From Ciona intestinalis (taxonomy: Eukaryota; Chordata; Ascidiacea; Phlebobranchia; Cionidae), in the NCBI RefSeq assembly GCF_000224145.3, contig NC_020169.2:5151485-5215484 (forward strand): a stretch of DNA of 64,000 nt, read 5' to 3'. The notes below the pieces were generated by a model. It did no database searches. It was given only the letters and a program-made list of their open reading frames with translations, and had not been told where the DNA came from. The position numbers and the translations under genes were made by a program. Positions 1 through 18,872 of the stretch are shown piece after piece (position 1 is the first letter of the stretch; every line of letters starts with the position of its first letter).

Positions 1-3000
1 CGCAGATCTACTGCAAACGGAGACTTCGGAATATCTCGGAACCGATCGGGAAGTTTCGGATCCCGACTCCTCCGAAGAGCGAAGAGTGCAGTTGGGAAGA
101 GAAACAAGTCGTTTGAATCGGAGGACAAGAATACATCTTCAATGAAGAGTCCAAACTCCGATCCTTTACCGGCGTGTGAGAATAACACAAGTGATGTTGA
201 GAAAAACGTCAATAACCGGTGAGAAATGTGCCGCAAGTATGCCCACACATACAAAAGTAAAACATTCCTATAAAATTTTTCCCAAACTTTTTTATCTAAT
301 TCATACAATTATAAAGATATGCACATGCTGTTTTTGCGTGTAGATTAAAGTGTTGTTTTTCATGAGTTTATTAATGATTTTATTCGATTAGCGCTTCGGT
401 AAACGGCACTCGGGTGTCGAAACCACGCATTCTTATGGAAGGGCCGCTGTATAGAACTAAAATCATGAAGTGGCAGAAGTATTGGGCTGTGTTAGACAGC
501 AACAAAACACTGTCGTTTTACAAAAACGAGGAACAACTGCACTCGTCCGACCCCGCGACCCACACTGTTGCGTTAGCGTCTGGTTGCGAAGTGATCAATA
601 TTTCTCAAGGTAGGATCAATGCAATTAACTTCATGATTTGCTGTTTTCGCTCTTGATGGTAAAGGTTTTTTCCACAGCGAAAAACAACAACATATTTACG
701 CTGTTGCCTCTGCAAAGCAAAACCCACGTAGTCGATCAAGGAAAATCGATTGATGGTAAGTAAAAAGTAAAAAAAAATGCCTCACGTTGGTACCTACACT
801 AGAAATTGCTTCGTTTCTCCAGTAAATAAAAAAACTGAAGCGCACCACACGCTGGGACGGTTATGTTACGTTTACAGCAATTACTTTCAGCAATTAATGT
901 TCCAAAACACACACCTCTTACCATTATGTACAACGTTTTGGATATGGCTTTATTCTTTTAATCAATATACTAAAAATATATCACATACTGGGACTGTAAT
1001 GTAAGGTTTGTAAAAATGAATTTATTACGCAATGTTTCCAATTCTACATACAGAAGCTGGAGATATCTAAATGCGTAGAGGCGTTATGTTACTTAGATAA
1101 CGGCCACCTGTGTTACGGGTCAAGAGCAGCAGCTCAGCTGAGTCTAAAACTAAACACGAAACTTTGCATTAAGGATACAGCGTGTTAGGGGGGCCTTAAA
1201 ACTCGTGCGAAACACAAACACACGACTCATTTAAGCGGAGATATCCTTGGCTCATTCAAGACGAGATTAATCCAGTGTTTGTATTTGAATTCACAATCTT
1301 CGTGCACTGCCATATCACTCGCTTGTATTTGAACGAATTAATCGGCACGGCCTAGATTGATAATCAACGTTTCTAGTTTTAGGTCGGTCAAACTTACGAT
1401 TACCGAGATTAGAAGGGGCCACCAATGATGCTGCAAATTGCATTTTAATGATACGAGCAATGCCTTTAAGAGATAAGGAACGAAACTGTTAATACCAAAA
1501 TATTAAATTTGTTATGAAGGTTTTGTACATTTAATATACACATGCCAATCCTAATATTTTTTTTTGTTTCAGCGCCAGTTGCGAGCAAACCTGTTCAGCT
1601 GATGTGCAAATCCACCCAGGAGTTTGTGCACTGGATGAAAGCATTCGTGCAAGTGAACACAACCACCACACATTCTTTAGCTGAAAACAGATCACTCGTT
1701 AAATTAAAGGCAAGGAACTTTACAAAAACTATAGAAAATGACACATCTTCGGATAGCGAACTTCTTGGTGCCCCCAAACCACATGCGTTGACATTAAACT
1801 CAAAATCACAGTCAGCCATTCAGGCTTCTATCCCACTGCGTGTGAATGAAAGCGAACTGTTTAAATTTAACACCAATCACAAAAACGCCTCGGATTTTGG
1901 CTTAGGAGAGCACAAGGCTGCGAATATTGACGGCAAACATGAAGTCAAGTGCGAAGTGGTTCGAAGTAATCCAGTTCCCGAGATCGAATCACGAACTACG
2001 TCAAAGGACGTTGTTGGATCAGGAAGCTTTGATCGTGAAGAGCTACATTTAGAATACATTGATGCCGACGATGTGGGATGTGGTGTGATTTCAACAAGTG
2101 GAGAAGTTGATACATTCCACACACCTGAGCCGGCTACATACGAAGGGGATTGTGAATTACTTCAAAGGGAAATGAATACAACAGTATTTTCATCACACCT
2201 GTTAAAAGATACTTTACAAGTGAAAGCGGATGTAAAAGCTTCCGATGTTTGTAAAAAGAAACGTTTAGGCAACCGGTTGTTATTGGCAGATACAAACAAG
2301 ACAACTTCCACCTGCCGCATAGATGCCTCTGAACTTGCCGGTAGTTCAAACAGTCCAACTATTGATGGCGGTCCTGAAAGCTCAAGCCATGCATCGAACA
2401 ATGGACTCGCGCAGGAACAATGGGCTTGCGCTGGCATCAAGACGCTCGAGGTGCAACCGCGCGAAATATCGGCAAATACAAACAAGTCTCTATCAGGATT
2501 CGAAGCGTGCCGCTCTAGAACCGAAGCTACTGATAGCGCGTCGCTTGCAGTACCACGCAGAGGGGGAGTCGAGCCGCTCAAGCTTATCTCCCGCCGAGTT
2601 GGAGAAAGCGACGAAGGCTGCAGTGGACAAACAATCGCAGTCGGCGGCCGCTCAAGTAACGATAAGAGAATTCTCTCACATCGCCTGCCTTCTTCTCTCG
2701 CGTCGTCTGTACAAAAACCACTGCCCAGCCGCCTGAACAGCATCTTCCCTTCTAGTTCCAGTGGAAGCAGTTCGGACCAACAATGGTCTCGCACCATTGA
2801 AGCATGCAATAGCGTCAGCGACGTTAAGCTGTTCGAGGATCTTAGTTCATCCGCAGACGACTGTAGCGAGAAATCATTTAACAAAGAATGCAGTTCCGGC
2901 GTCCAAAGCCCTAAATCGCAAACTGCGTATATAACAGTCAAGAATAATTTAGATAGCAACATTCCAGCAACAGGCGTTCATACCCAAGACATAAATAAAG

Positions 3001-6000
3001 AAACAAAGTTTCAATCGTTCGGTATTGCTTCTTCAGATATATCTGTGTTACAAAAATTGACTGTTACTTCTGATAAGTTCGAGCCAGCATTTTTAAATCT
3101 ACGCCGATCGAAATCAGAAGGGAATATACTTGAACCGACATCTCTCAACCCAAGATACAGAATGCGAACCATTAAGTCCGCTTTACCCGAGCTTACTCGG
3201 ATTGACTTCATTGAGATTTACGGGATTTCTCCAAGCAAAGGTAACTAGTTGTGTAAAATAAAACGTGGACAATTTTGTGTTTCGTGGCGGGCAACACGAG
3301 GAGTTATACCACCAGTGTTATGTTTCATGCACTTTGTGTCCGCTTACGAATTACCACGTATGCAACTTTGTGGGTGATTATTTTCTTCGACTTTCCGTAT
3401 TGTATGACTGGCAATTTGGACAACCCCAAGGACACTTGGGTATTCGAATTGGGTAGAATTAAGTCTAACCGACCCCAATTCTTTACGTATTTGTTACGCA
3501 GTACATACGTGCTGTGAAAGTTGTGCCGGTTCTTTATGTTTAACAAGGTCAATATTTTAGGCAACCGCAGTGCCACAAGCAGCACAAAGGACCATTCACA
3601 ATCCCTCAGCGACCACGACAGCGAATCGGTAAGAATTTTTATCAAAATTTCAGATTCCATTGCAATAAAGTGACCCAATCGTCACCAGGGGTGTAATTGT
3701 TATCGACAATTAATCCAACGAGGGACATAATCTCCGTTTCAATTAAAAAGCATTGTGTCCACGTTTGAAAACCTTTGGCCCAAACCGCTGTAGGCGATTA
3801 TAGTGATCAACGATAACGAAAGTTCTGTTTACATTAAAACAAAACAAAGCAATCCAGCAGTGAAAGCAAGTTAAAATAATACGTTAACTCTCACATAGGC
3901 TCGAAAGTTCGAGCCGACTTAACGATATTCAGCTGGTAGTAATATCAAACCAAGCACCGTCTAAACAACAATATCATTCACTTTTTTGATGAATCTGTTT
4001 TGCTTCGTCGGCGAGTACAAAGTCGGGTTGCTTTTAACGTGTTTTCTTGCTTTGACTGCCGGCGCATAACAGACTGCTTAAAATATGACGTATTACAACG
4101 CACGGCCACAAACATTGCTTAATTTGAGCCTTTCAATTGCAGGATTATCTTGCCCGTTCATCGGTCAGTGGCATTAGTGGCAACAAGGACATTTCTGACG
4201 GTAAGTTTTTACTATATGCTTAGTAATTATAGGGCATCCACGTCAATGTATTTTTATCGGTAAATTTGGTAAGTGTTCACTGAAGTAATATTGGGCTTCA
4301 TTTATTGCAGATGGTTACAGAAGCAGTGGTAACACCAATGATAATGTTGCGCCTTCTAAACAGAGCAAAGAATCTTGTAAGTTCTCCAATCAATACATAA
4401 CCAACCTGCATCAGTTTGAACAGCAAATTTAATCGTGTTTTATTTCATTATAGCAGTTAGCGAGGAATCTACGAAAGAAGAAAAGCGATCTTCGAACTGG
4501 TTCAGCACCTTCCGCCGTAGCATCAAAAGTAACGATGACGAAAAATCTAAAATCGGCAAAGCGGCCACTGTGTTGAAGATACCAGCGAGCCGACTCTCAT
4601 CAGCCAGCCATCGCGGCTACGTTGACCGTAGAAACAAAAAGAAACAGTGGGAGAGGTGAGCTATTTCTCGCTATTTGCAAACCCCGCATACCAATATAGG
4701 GCGAGGCAGCAATGATAGACACTCGACCAACCCTCGTATACAGCATCTTTGATATTTAAGTCGGCATGTTATGTAACGTGTGTAAAGAATATCGTATACC
4801 GCAAATGCCGAAATTTCCCAGCCAGCTTGAAATGCAACTTTCGTTTCTCGATTACTATTTAATGAAGTGGTTTGTTTTGTTCATGGAGTACGTGAGTCGT
4901 TCCAACAACCCTTGTCAAATTGCGGTGACCGAACACAATGGTTTAGTGTACATTAAACTTCATGGTACATGCGCTCACGGAAACGATTACGATTGATTCT
5001 GGCCGCGACCATTATAAATTGAAGTCTACCGGAAGCGGTTCATTTTTGATCGATTTTTGGCAACTCGCCTGCGGTTCCAAATGACATTCCAGCTGTCGAT
5101 TCTGTTAACGTTTTTTAATCAACGTCTTTTTCCCAAGGTTCTGGTGCGTGCTTCAAGACTCCTGCCTTTACTGCTACAACTCACCCCAATCAGATGTCAC
5201 CCGTGACGTAGTCTTGCTCCGTGGTTATGACGTCATTGCCGACGTCACAAATATGAATCGATCCCGTTTTGTTTTCCGACTTGAGCAGCAGGTAAGAATC
5301 GCGTTTAATTGAAACAAAACAATTGTAATAACTTTACCACCAAAACAATTTTAACGATTTTTAAATTAAATCACAATAGACTATGGGTTAATGTATTAAT
5401 TTATTCCTATTTACCTCATAGGGCGCCCAGACATTGTATTTCGGTTCCGACAATCATGAAGAATTTCTCTTGTGGGTTGGTACTCTTGAGAAAGACACAC
5501 GATGCGTGACAACTCCAAACAGGTAAATCAGGAAACAGATTTGGAAGTACAAATATTATTCGCTTTATATTTAACCGCCAACAGCGGATTTGAATTTGAA
5601 AAGTGAATTCCAGTCGCATTTTTGGCCAAGTTGTTTACCACCTTGTTTTCTTCAGCAGAATGGAAACGGAAAACCGAACCGCTTCCACATCCCCTACACA
5701 TTCTGACGTTACTCCAGTGGAATCTTACAACAGTCGATCAAGTTATAAGGTATGTCTAACATTTAAACAGCATAGACTCGTTGGTTTTAGACTTATTATA
5801 CTAATTGGAACTGTTAATTTTCAGCGGGCTAGGTTTAGTAAAACAATTTACAGCTTAACATGGAATATCTGGTTATGCTTGATTGGGGAATTTATAGACA
5901 TTGCTAGTTTTCCAGTTGGCTAAATTTTATACTTTCTACAGAGAACTGCTTCGAAAGACGAGCTCGAACAAGAGCTGGTTGAAATGCAGAAACATAAACT

Positions 6001-7034
6001 TCTTAAAGAAATCGTCGCCCAGCAACAACAACTTATCGAGGAACATCGACTTCTGGAAGGAAAAGTTTCCGAAAATTCCTCTGTCAACGAAATGTCACTT
6101 CCCCGACGTACGTCACGACGCAATGACGTCATCGATAAGTTTGAGCGTGTTCGAAGCGAGGAAGAAACAAAGATGACGAAGTTTATGACTCTGCTCAACC
6201 GACGTCGCAATTCTGCACAACTCAAAGTCGACCAGTTGTCCCGGGAAATCGCACCAAAATCTGGCAAAAAACGACGACAAAACCACCAAAACTTCGCCGC
6301 ATACGAAGCAAAACTTAACGAAATGAAGCAACGACTCGCAGAAATCGACGAAGAGATCCATGAACAGCAAGCCCAGAAACAAAGCGTGATGGAAAAGTTA
6401 CAAGAACGTCAGGACCTTGAGCTTCTTGTCGCTGAACAGCAAGAAAGCCTCGCTATCATGCGACGACACCAGAACGACGAATTCCCCTTTACCGTCCAAC
6501 GTCGCCGAAAAGCACCTCGTGAAGCTCTTACCTCGATTGAAGAACTATCTAGCATTTCAGATTGCTGTTCCTCCTCTTCTGACTCGATGAACGAGGCTCC
6601 TGCCCGTCTCCCACACGCAATGTCCACTCCCCGATGCAAACGTACAAAGCAGTCAGTCTCCTTCGATTCAGTCCCTTCAGAAGAATTCTACCAATGTGAA
6701 GATGATGCAGAACCAATGAGTGCCAGCAGTCTTGATGGCGTCATAGCTTCGTCATCAATGTCGTCATCAGTGTCATCCCTTACCGTGTCCCGGGATTCAC
6801 TGAACGCCAACAATCCTTTGGAGTCGAAAAAATCCGAAGAAATTGACCCGTCAGTAATGGCAGGCATTGAGGTAATTTTGAGCTCATTTTCTAAAAAAAA
6901 ATTAACCATTTCCATTTTTTCAATAAAACTATCAATATTTCAACACAAAATTTAAAAACCGTATCTAAACTTTATTTCTTTTCCAGATGTTTGAAGAATT
7001 CACCAAATTGAAATTGGGCAAGCAGCGAGAATAA
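1..7034 (+). CDS. Two-PH-domain coiled-coil adaptor, AFAP1-like, 5' partial (copy 1)
   Basis: Modelled exons: 1-218, 392-609, 678-755, 1573-3240, 3561-3628, 4143-4200, 4311-4376, 4454-4655, 5138-5291, 5422-5522, 5656-5749, 5942-6871, 6987-7034. Together they give 1300 residues in one open frame, with the 5' end outside the window. The first PH domain (exons 2-4) has the pattern LMEGPLYR, KWQKYWAVLD, then a C-terminal VHWMKAF. A long Ser-rich low-complexity exon follows (1573-3240). The second PH domain (4590-5510) contains KKKQWERFWCVLQDSCLYCY and ends in EFLLWVGTLEKDT. Exon 5942-6871 encodes a charged coiled coil and a Ser-rich tail. Two PH domains plus a C-terminal coiled coil, and the QW..CV..D..L.CY pattern, resemble actin-filament-associated protein AFAP1, an adaptor that links kinases to actin. 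That name is an inference and another PH adaptor is possible. A paralogue lies at 37198-47596 on the other strand. Confidence 0.85.
5653..5658 (+). promoter_or_regulatory. NAGNAG tandem splice acceptor
   Basis: The intron before the exon at 5656 ends in CAGCAG. Both AGs keep the reading frame, so use of one or the other would add or remove a single codon just after the second PH domain of the AFAP1-like gene. This is seen in the sequence; use of both sites is inference. Confidence 0.5.
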
Positions 7035-8710
7035 AATCTGCATTTCTCCCGAATTCTTCCCAACCTATTATTATTATTGCGCTTGTGTTCTGCCTTCTTA
7101 TGCTTGTTCCTACGTTCAACGTGCTTCTTTTTAAGCCGCTTGCAGTTATTTCTCGTTTCTATTACTGTTTCATATACTTACTACCGTTTTAGAAATACAT
7201 GGTTGATTTATAACTTGAGAAAAATTGTTGCTTGTCAGCTATATATGATATTATAAATCGAGTGATATATTACCAAATGAATATGACAGGGAAATAGCAG
7301 ACTTGGTTATAAATAAGTTAATTTGTATAATTAATATCGGATGCGAGTAACGGCAGTGTCATTTTGATAGTATACGTTTGTTAAGGGAAACGAAAGTTGT
7401 TTTACGCATTGTTGTTTATGCAGCACACAGTCTACAGACGTTTGGAACTCTAAGAATACAACAGATAGATTACGCATGCGCTCTTGCGGATAAGATATAT
7501 CTAACTAGTATGTGCTTGAAGGCACGTTTGTACTTATAACAAATTGGACTGGGTACGGCTTTTATATAATCTTTAAACTTGTTGTATAATCCATTTCTTG
7601 TATATCCATATATGGTATTTGAATGTACAGTACTATGATGCAGGGTTTTGTTATAAAACAAGAATTCTAAAACGAGTTCAATTATTTGATTGACAGGTCA
7701 ACTGTATCGGCATAGTTATGCTTGTGTTGTTTTCTTGTAATTGCTATAATAAGTAATATAAGCATTCAAGTGACAACATTTGAAGTTCAAAAGTTAAATT
7801 TAACATTTTTGTTAATTTTTGCGGCTTTTTGCCCATAATAGTGTAGTTCATTAGTACTTGGTGCCATGGCGTTCAACTACTATAAAAATACGTTAAAAGC
7901 AGCTGCAAAACCGCAGCAGATGGATTATTATCATAATATAATAGGTTGGGGGAAAATGGGACACATTTTCATTCTATTTTCTCACCCAATTTGGTAGTAA
8001 ACAAATAAAATTCAAAGAAATATGAAATTAAATTCTCACGACTTCCATAAACCGCTGTTAGTTGTTTAAAAAACAATCAGGATATTTAAATATTATTTGC
8101 TAAAAGTGTCCCATTCTATACTATATACACACAAAGTTATAAAGTGCTTAGTATATGTTGTTTTTACGCCTTATAAAATTTATGTTGTTTTTACAGATGC
8201 CTAAAAGTGACTGCTGTTTATATTAACGTTAGAAGTGTTTGTTATTTATATAGATTAATCACAATGTTATTCTGATCTATTTTATGGGATTACTCATACC
8301 GGTATATATTTACACGGCACGATAAAGGGATTAGAGCCGTAATAATCACATTTCTATATGTCACACCTCTTCGGCGGGGCAAACAAGACATGCTGCTGTT
8401 CAAGGTGTTGCTTTTGACACGAAATCCAAGGTGTAGAAATTAACAAGTAATACGACTTGTACATTTCAAACGCTTGTCACGTATACCATGCTAAATCGAT
8501 CTAGTCAATCTCATACCTAAACAGTTTAGCAGCTGTTTCGCGGTATTTAAGCCACGTCAACGGGCACTTTTAGACGATGAGCAGATAGACAAAGTTGTCG
8601 GGCACTTCTTGCAGATAAGTTATCAGTTGCACGACATTCGAATCTAGCGTGGTAACTGCTCACAGTTGGCTTGGAAAACTGTTGCAACAGAAGCTGGACG
8701 GAGCAAAGAG
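7035..8710. other. Intergenic: 3' flank of AFAP1-like gene and upstream region of calsequestrin
   Basis: AT-rich, with no convincing coding exon. It holds one MITE copy (7941-8127). The segment from about 8580 to 8710, just before the calsequestrin ATG, is the likely 5' UTR and promoter side, but I recognise no specific element. Confidence 0.5.
7941..8127 (-). mobile_element. MITE copy 1 (~190 bp TIR element)
   Basis: Left end GGTTGGGGGAAAATGGGACAC and right end AAGTGTCCCATTC...CTATATA are inverted repeats. The interior matches the other copies in reverse orientation (TTTGGTAGTAAACAAA, GTTGTTTAAAAAACAATCAGG). Strand is relative to the copy at 26540. Confidence 0.85.
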
Positions 8711-11700
8711 ATGGAAAAGATTGGATTTCTGCTTCTTCTGTTGGTTCTTGCAGGTATTTTTTGTGTAAATGTATTTCAATAGTGCTTTGGGTTGTTGGTC
8801 ACAAATTTTTACGACATTTCTGATTTGGCAAGAATGGGAACACAATTGCTTTATAATAATCGAGTGTTTGTGGTTGAGGACCAACAGTAATACACACAGA
8901 CAATTTAAACGACGTAAGTAAGCGTAACTCGCCAATTTCCGTTGGCAAATAAGATGAAGTCCTTCTCGTGATGTGAGTATATCAAGTCCCTTGTGGATTC
9001 TAACCAAACTGCACCCTAACGACCTGTAATAGATGCTGAAGGTCGCCGTCCGCCCTTCATAATTTAGTGTAGCAGCAACAATAACCTTCTTTATTACACA
9101 GTAACGTTGACATCAGTGTTTGGCGAAAAAGGTTTAGAGTTCCCTTCGCATGACGGCAAAGACCGACTCATCAATTTGAGCAAAAAGAATTTTAACAGGT
9201 CAGTAATATTATCATGATTTAGTATATATACTATATACCAACATTTTCGCCCAGATGTATAAATTTTATAATCTTTACTGCGTTATTTCGCACTTTCTGT
9301 TTATCGGCATTTGAGCAAACCAAAAAAATGCCACTTTACCACTATAAGCGCCTTATAATTGGTAAATTAGGTTTATAACTATTGTTCTTTGAATAGTGTG
9401 TTTTACAACGTTTGTCTTTTATGTGTGTTAAATGAATATATTCCTATGTAGGTTATTTTACATATATACAAATGGAAGTTTGCTCCTAAAAAATGTCAAC
9501 CAGCTATACTTTGTACAAGTAGGTTTCTAAAGAAGTTCGACATATTGGTCGTCTACTTCACTGTACCGCATGATGCAAACGATAAATATCTAGCCAAGCA
9601 ATGGCAACTTACAGAGGAAATGCTGGAGGTAAATACCCACAATATTCAAATGCTTCAATATGCCAAACACAGCAGGCTCTAATGTATGCCAAGTGTTACT
9701 TTTCGGGACCCAACGACTTTTTGAGTATGAGCTTGCCTTGAGTTTTTATGCTTTCTATTATTTCCAGCTTGCAGCACAGATCACAGAAAGAGAGGGCGTC
9801 GGCTTTGGTGTCGTTGATCTTGAAAAAGACAAGAAACTCGCAGAAAAACTTGGTAACCATTTTTCCAAGTTAACTTCACTGCGTACAATCCTAGTAAACA
9901 TTACAAAATGTTTACTAGTATTGAAAAAAAAGTTTACCCAAAGTTACATACCTCATAAGCGGGCACAAGGTGACTCATGAGCAGGCATCAGGTGTATGAA
10001 CAGAACACCCGTGTTATATAACGAATATAGTTGCCCCGCCACGAGAGGATCGATGTCCTTTTTATTAATAACTGTTCACATTAAAACGCCTTGACTTTAT
10101 ATTTACGCTGTGTTATAGACAAAAAATCCCTGCCACATCAACCACTTTGGTAAATAATAATGTAATTCATATTTCTCGTTGCAGATAAAACCGAAGCTGG
10201 GGCAATCTATGCTTACAAGGCTGGCCACAGTGTGGAGTTTGATGGACAGCGGTCAACAGATGTTTTGGTGGAATTTGTACTCGAGGTGGGGCTCATATTA
10301 TACAATATATTGGCATCTGCATTTTTCCCACTAGCTGTTTTTGCTATTTAAGTGTAACTGGCCGCATTTCACCATTTTCGCGACATTTTGCTAACATATA
10401 CCGAATTCATTGTAACCTAAAGTCCTAAATTACCCTTGCAGCTGGACGAATACCCAGTGGAAGAAATTAATTCGAAAACTGAAGTGCAGGGCTTTCGTAG
10501 GGACGAATCCACTAAAGTTATCGGGTATTTTGAAAGCAACACAGCTTCAGGTAAATATAGCATTTCCCTCGTCACTCACAGAGTGTAAATAATTATCGAA
10601 ACTTATATTTTATTTAAGGTTACGATGAATTCGTCGATGCAGCTCACGATTTTCAACCTGTTATTTCATTCTATGCTGTATTTCAAAAATTGGTAAGATT
10701 TTTTCTATGTTTTTAGTTTGTTTGTCTTTACATAGATATTGTTATGCGTAATTTATTTTCACATTCGTCTTAAAAATGATGTATAACATTTACATAACGT
10801 GCTCATGGATTTACGTGCTATAACTTTCGCCTAAATACCATCCTGGGTCGCATGGCGTACCATACCAATGGGACCTTACTCGTATATAGATTAGAATGGG
10901 CCTAAGGCGTTAGCTGCTCTGTAATAGCAATTTAACTGCTTTTAATGTATAAGCTTATATGAAAGTAATCAACCCATTGTTCCAGCTTGCCAGGCAGCTC
11001 GGGCTTACTGAACTCAATCAAGTCGATTTCTACGAGCCTTACATGAAGAAATCTATCGTCATACCAGGGGAAACTCCCCTAGACAACACCGTCATCGAGA
11101 AATTTGTTCAGGAGCACAAACGCGCCACCTTGCGAAAGCTGCGCACCATGGATATGTACGAAACTTGGGTAAGAAATACAAGAACTTGAATATTGACATG
11201 CGACTTTTAGTAGTTAAGTTAATAGGAGTTTCTAAAAGTACATTTTGCAATGTAATAGTGTATAGTAGGGTAGGGTAAGATAGGACATTTAGATATTATG
11301 TGCTAGGGATGTCCCATCTTACCCCACAGTACTATATACTACATGTGCAAAGTTTTTGCTGCACAGGACTATGTTATTCTTTTGTATTAAGTATTGTACA
11401 TCGTTAAACATAATAGAAAACGAGTATGCGCACGTTAACTTATTCTGCCCACATTTTAGGAAGACGACATTAACGATATACACGTCGTTGCATTTGCCGA
11501 CGAGACCGATCCAGAAGGCTTTGAATTTCTTCAGTTACTTAAAGAGATCGCTCATATTCATACAGATGATCCCAACCTTTCTATTGTGTGGATTGATCCC
11601 GATGATTTTACTTTGGTAGGTGAAAGGACTTAGCTATTTATAAACTCAGCGGTTCGAACAAACATAGGCTTTTACTTTTTGTAAAAATAACTATCCATTC

Positions 11701-12446
11701 AAATTTATTAGTTAAATTTGTTTATGAAACTAAAATATGTTTACCAATCTCTTTATATTGTTAGTCACACACTGGTGTAGTTAAGAAACAACATTGCGTA
11801 GACAGAATAAAAATGTTCTATACTGCCACCGTACCTTAGATATTTATATCAAGTTCTTTAAATGTATACAGCTTCATGATTACTGGGAACGAACCTTCGG
11901 AATCGACCTGAGTGAGCCACAGATCGGAATCGTGAACGTCACTGATGTAAGATTGTTTGAACTGATATTTTTTGCACTGTAATTTATTTTAAATATAATG
12001 AAAACTCTGACTTTCCTTATGAGAGCTTCTGTTCATAACTAATAATTAGAAAAGTTCATTTAAATTGGTATATTTTGATCTCTATTTAAATTTGGAAATA
12101 AACCATGCCATTACAATGCGTAGGTATAGGCATGCACCTATTCTAAAGCTTTGTTGGGTTTTAGGCGGACAGTTTGTGGATGGAACGACGAAAGTCCCGT
12201 CTTCCCACAATGGCTGAGCTTGAAAAGTGGATCTCAGATGTTCTCTCCGGGAAGATCAACACGGAGGACGATGATGACGACTTCAACCTTGATGATGCAG
12301 AAGAAGACGATGACGACACTGATGGTGATGACTCAGATTCAAAAGATGGCGGTGCTGATAATGATGACGACGATGATGACGATGATGACGAGCCAGAAGT
12401 AGTTACTGCGAAAGATATGAAAAAGAAAGTAAAACATGAGTTGTAA
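8711..12446 (+). CDS. CASQ: Calsequestrin, sarco/endoplasmic reticulum calcium-storage protein
   Basis: Eleven exons (8711-8753, 9102-9198, 9523-9628, 9768-9852, 10185-10285, 10442-10550, 10619-10692, 10986-11168, 11460-11615, 11872-11946, 12165-12446) give 436 aa, in the vertebrate size range. A hydrophobic signal peptide ([20 protein letters not shown]) is followed by the calsequestrin mature N terminus [14 protein letters not shown]. Further family landmarks are ILVVYF (a thioredoxin-like strand without the CxxC), EYPVEEI, VIGYFES, DVHV-like HVVAFADE and [11 protein letters not shown]. The last exon carries the Asp/Glu-rich low-affinity calcium-binding tail (12265-12405). Calsequestrin polymerises and buffers calcium in the SR/ER lumen near release channels. 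Oddly, the protein continues beyond the acidic tail to a basic segment ending in KHEL, like an ER-retrieval signal, which vertebrate calsequestrins lack. A SINE fragment (9934-10052) and a deleted MITE (11261-11338) sit in introns. Confidence 0.95.
9934..10052 (+). mobile_element. SINE-like repeat, 3' module
   Basis: Lies inside a calsequestrin intron. It shares the segment AGGTGTATGAACAGAACACC, then CGTGTTATA, then GTTGCCCCGCCACGAGAGG with copies at 55583-55765, 57183-57412 and 61445-61562. No clear tRNA-like head is visible in this copy, so it is probably 5'-truncated. Confidence 0.7.
11261..11338 (-). mobile_element. MITE copy 2, internally deleted (78 bp)
   Basis: It keeps both termini (TATAGTAGGGTAGGGTAAGA and CCCATCTTACCCCACAGTAC, then TATATA) but only about 20 bp of interior (TTAGATATTATGTGCTAG). 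It lies in the calsequestrin intron between exons 8 and 9. This looks like a deletion derivative of the ~190 bp element. Confidence 0.8.
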
Positions 12447-12736
12447 GACAACGGTTGGGCGGTAGAAGAGAAATTTGAGTGACGCTTATAGTGCTTCAGT
12501 TAGGGTTTGCTTTGGGTAAACCTATTCATGCTTTTTGGAAAATCATATTTAAATTTTATGTCATATTGCACCTATGTGTTACGTTAGAATCGAATAGGAT
12601 ACATTTGTTTTGTAAAACCAAAGCAAAACACGCACAAATACAGAAATGCATCACTATTTGATCATCTGGAGCTTTTATATTAATGATGTTTTGTTTACTT
12701 TAGCTTATTAATGTGATTAAGTGTGCCATATGGTTT

Positions 12737-12742
12737 AATAAA
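12737..12742 (+). promoter_or_regulatory. Polyadenylation signal AATAAA for calsequestrin
   Basis: An AATAAA hexamer lies about 290 bp after the calsequestrin stop and 280 bp before the V-ATPase start. It is the first canonical hexamer seen in this interval. Use is inferred from position only. Confidence 0.5.
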
Positions 12743-13021
12743 TTGAAAAAACTAAATCGTCCCCAACTTTGTATATGATCTCTAAATTAGTCACGTGAAT
12801 CTCATGACCGAGTAGTCGTTCCGCGCCATTGCGCACAGAGTGTAACGTTAATTTTGTAGTTTATCAACAATACCGGAATTTTAAGTTAAATTAATTAGAC
12901 TTCGTTGCATTTAGTTTGTGTAGCCTGCAGGTTTTATACTCACAAAGTACTATTTGTGTTTAGATACTGTATAGGTATCGCATTTGGTTTTTAAAAGGTT
13001 TAGATTGTGAAACTGATAAAC

Positions 13022-18872
<5,851 letters not shown>

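Noticed and set aside
2162-2962. 266-codon open frame on the minus strand
   Set aside because: Antisense shadow of the Ser-rich exon 1573-3240, with no domain and no splice context.
12161-12451. Poly-Ser open frame on the minus strand
   Set aside because: Antisense of the Asp/Glu-rich calsequestrin tail.
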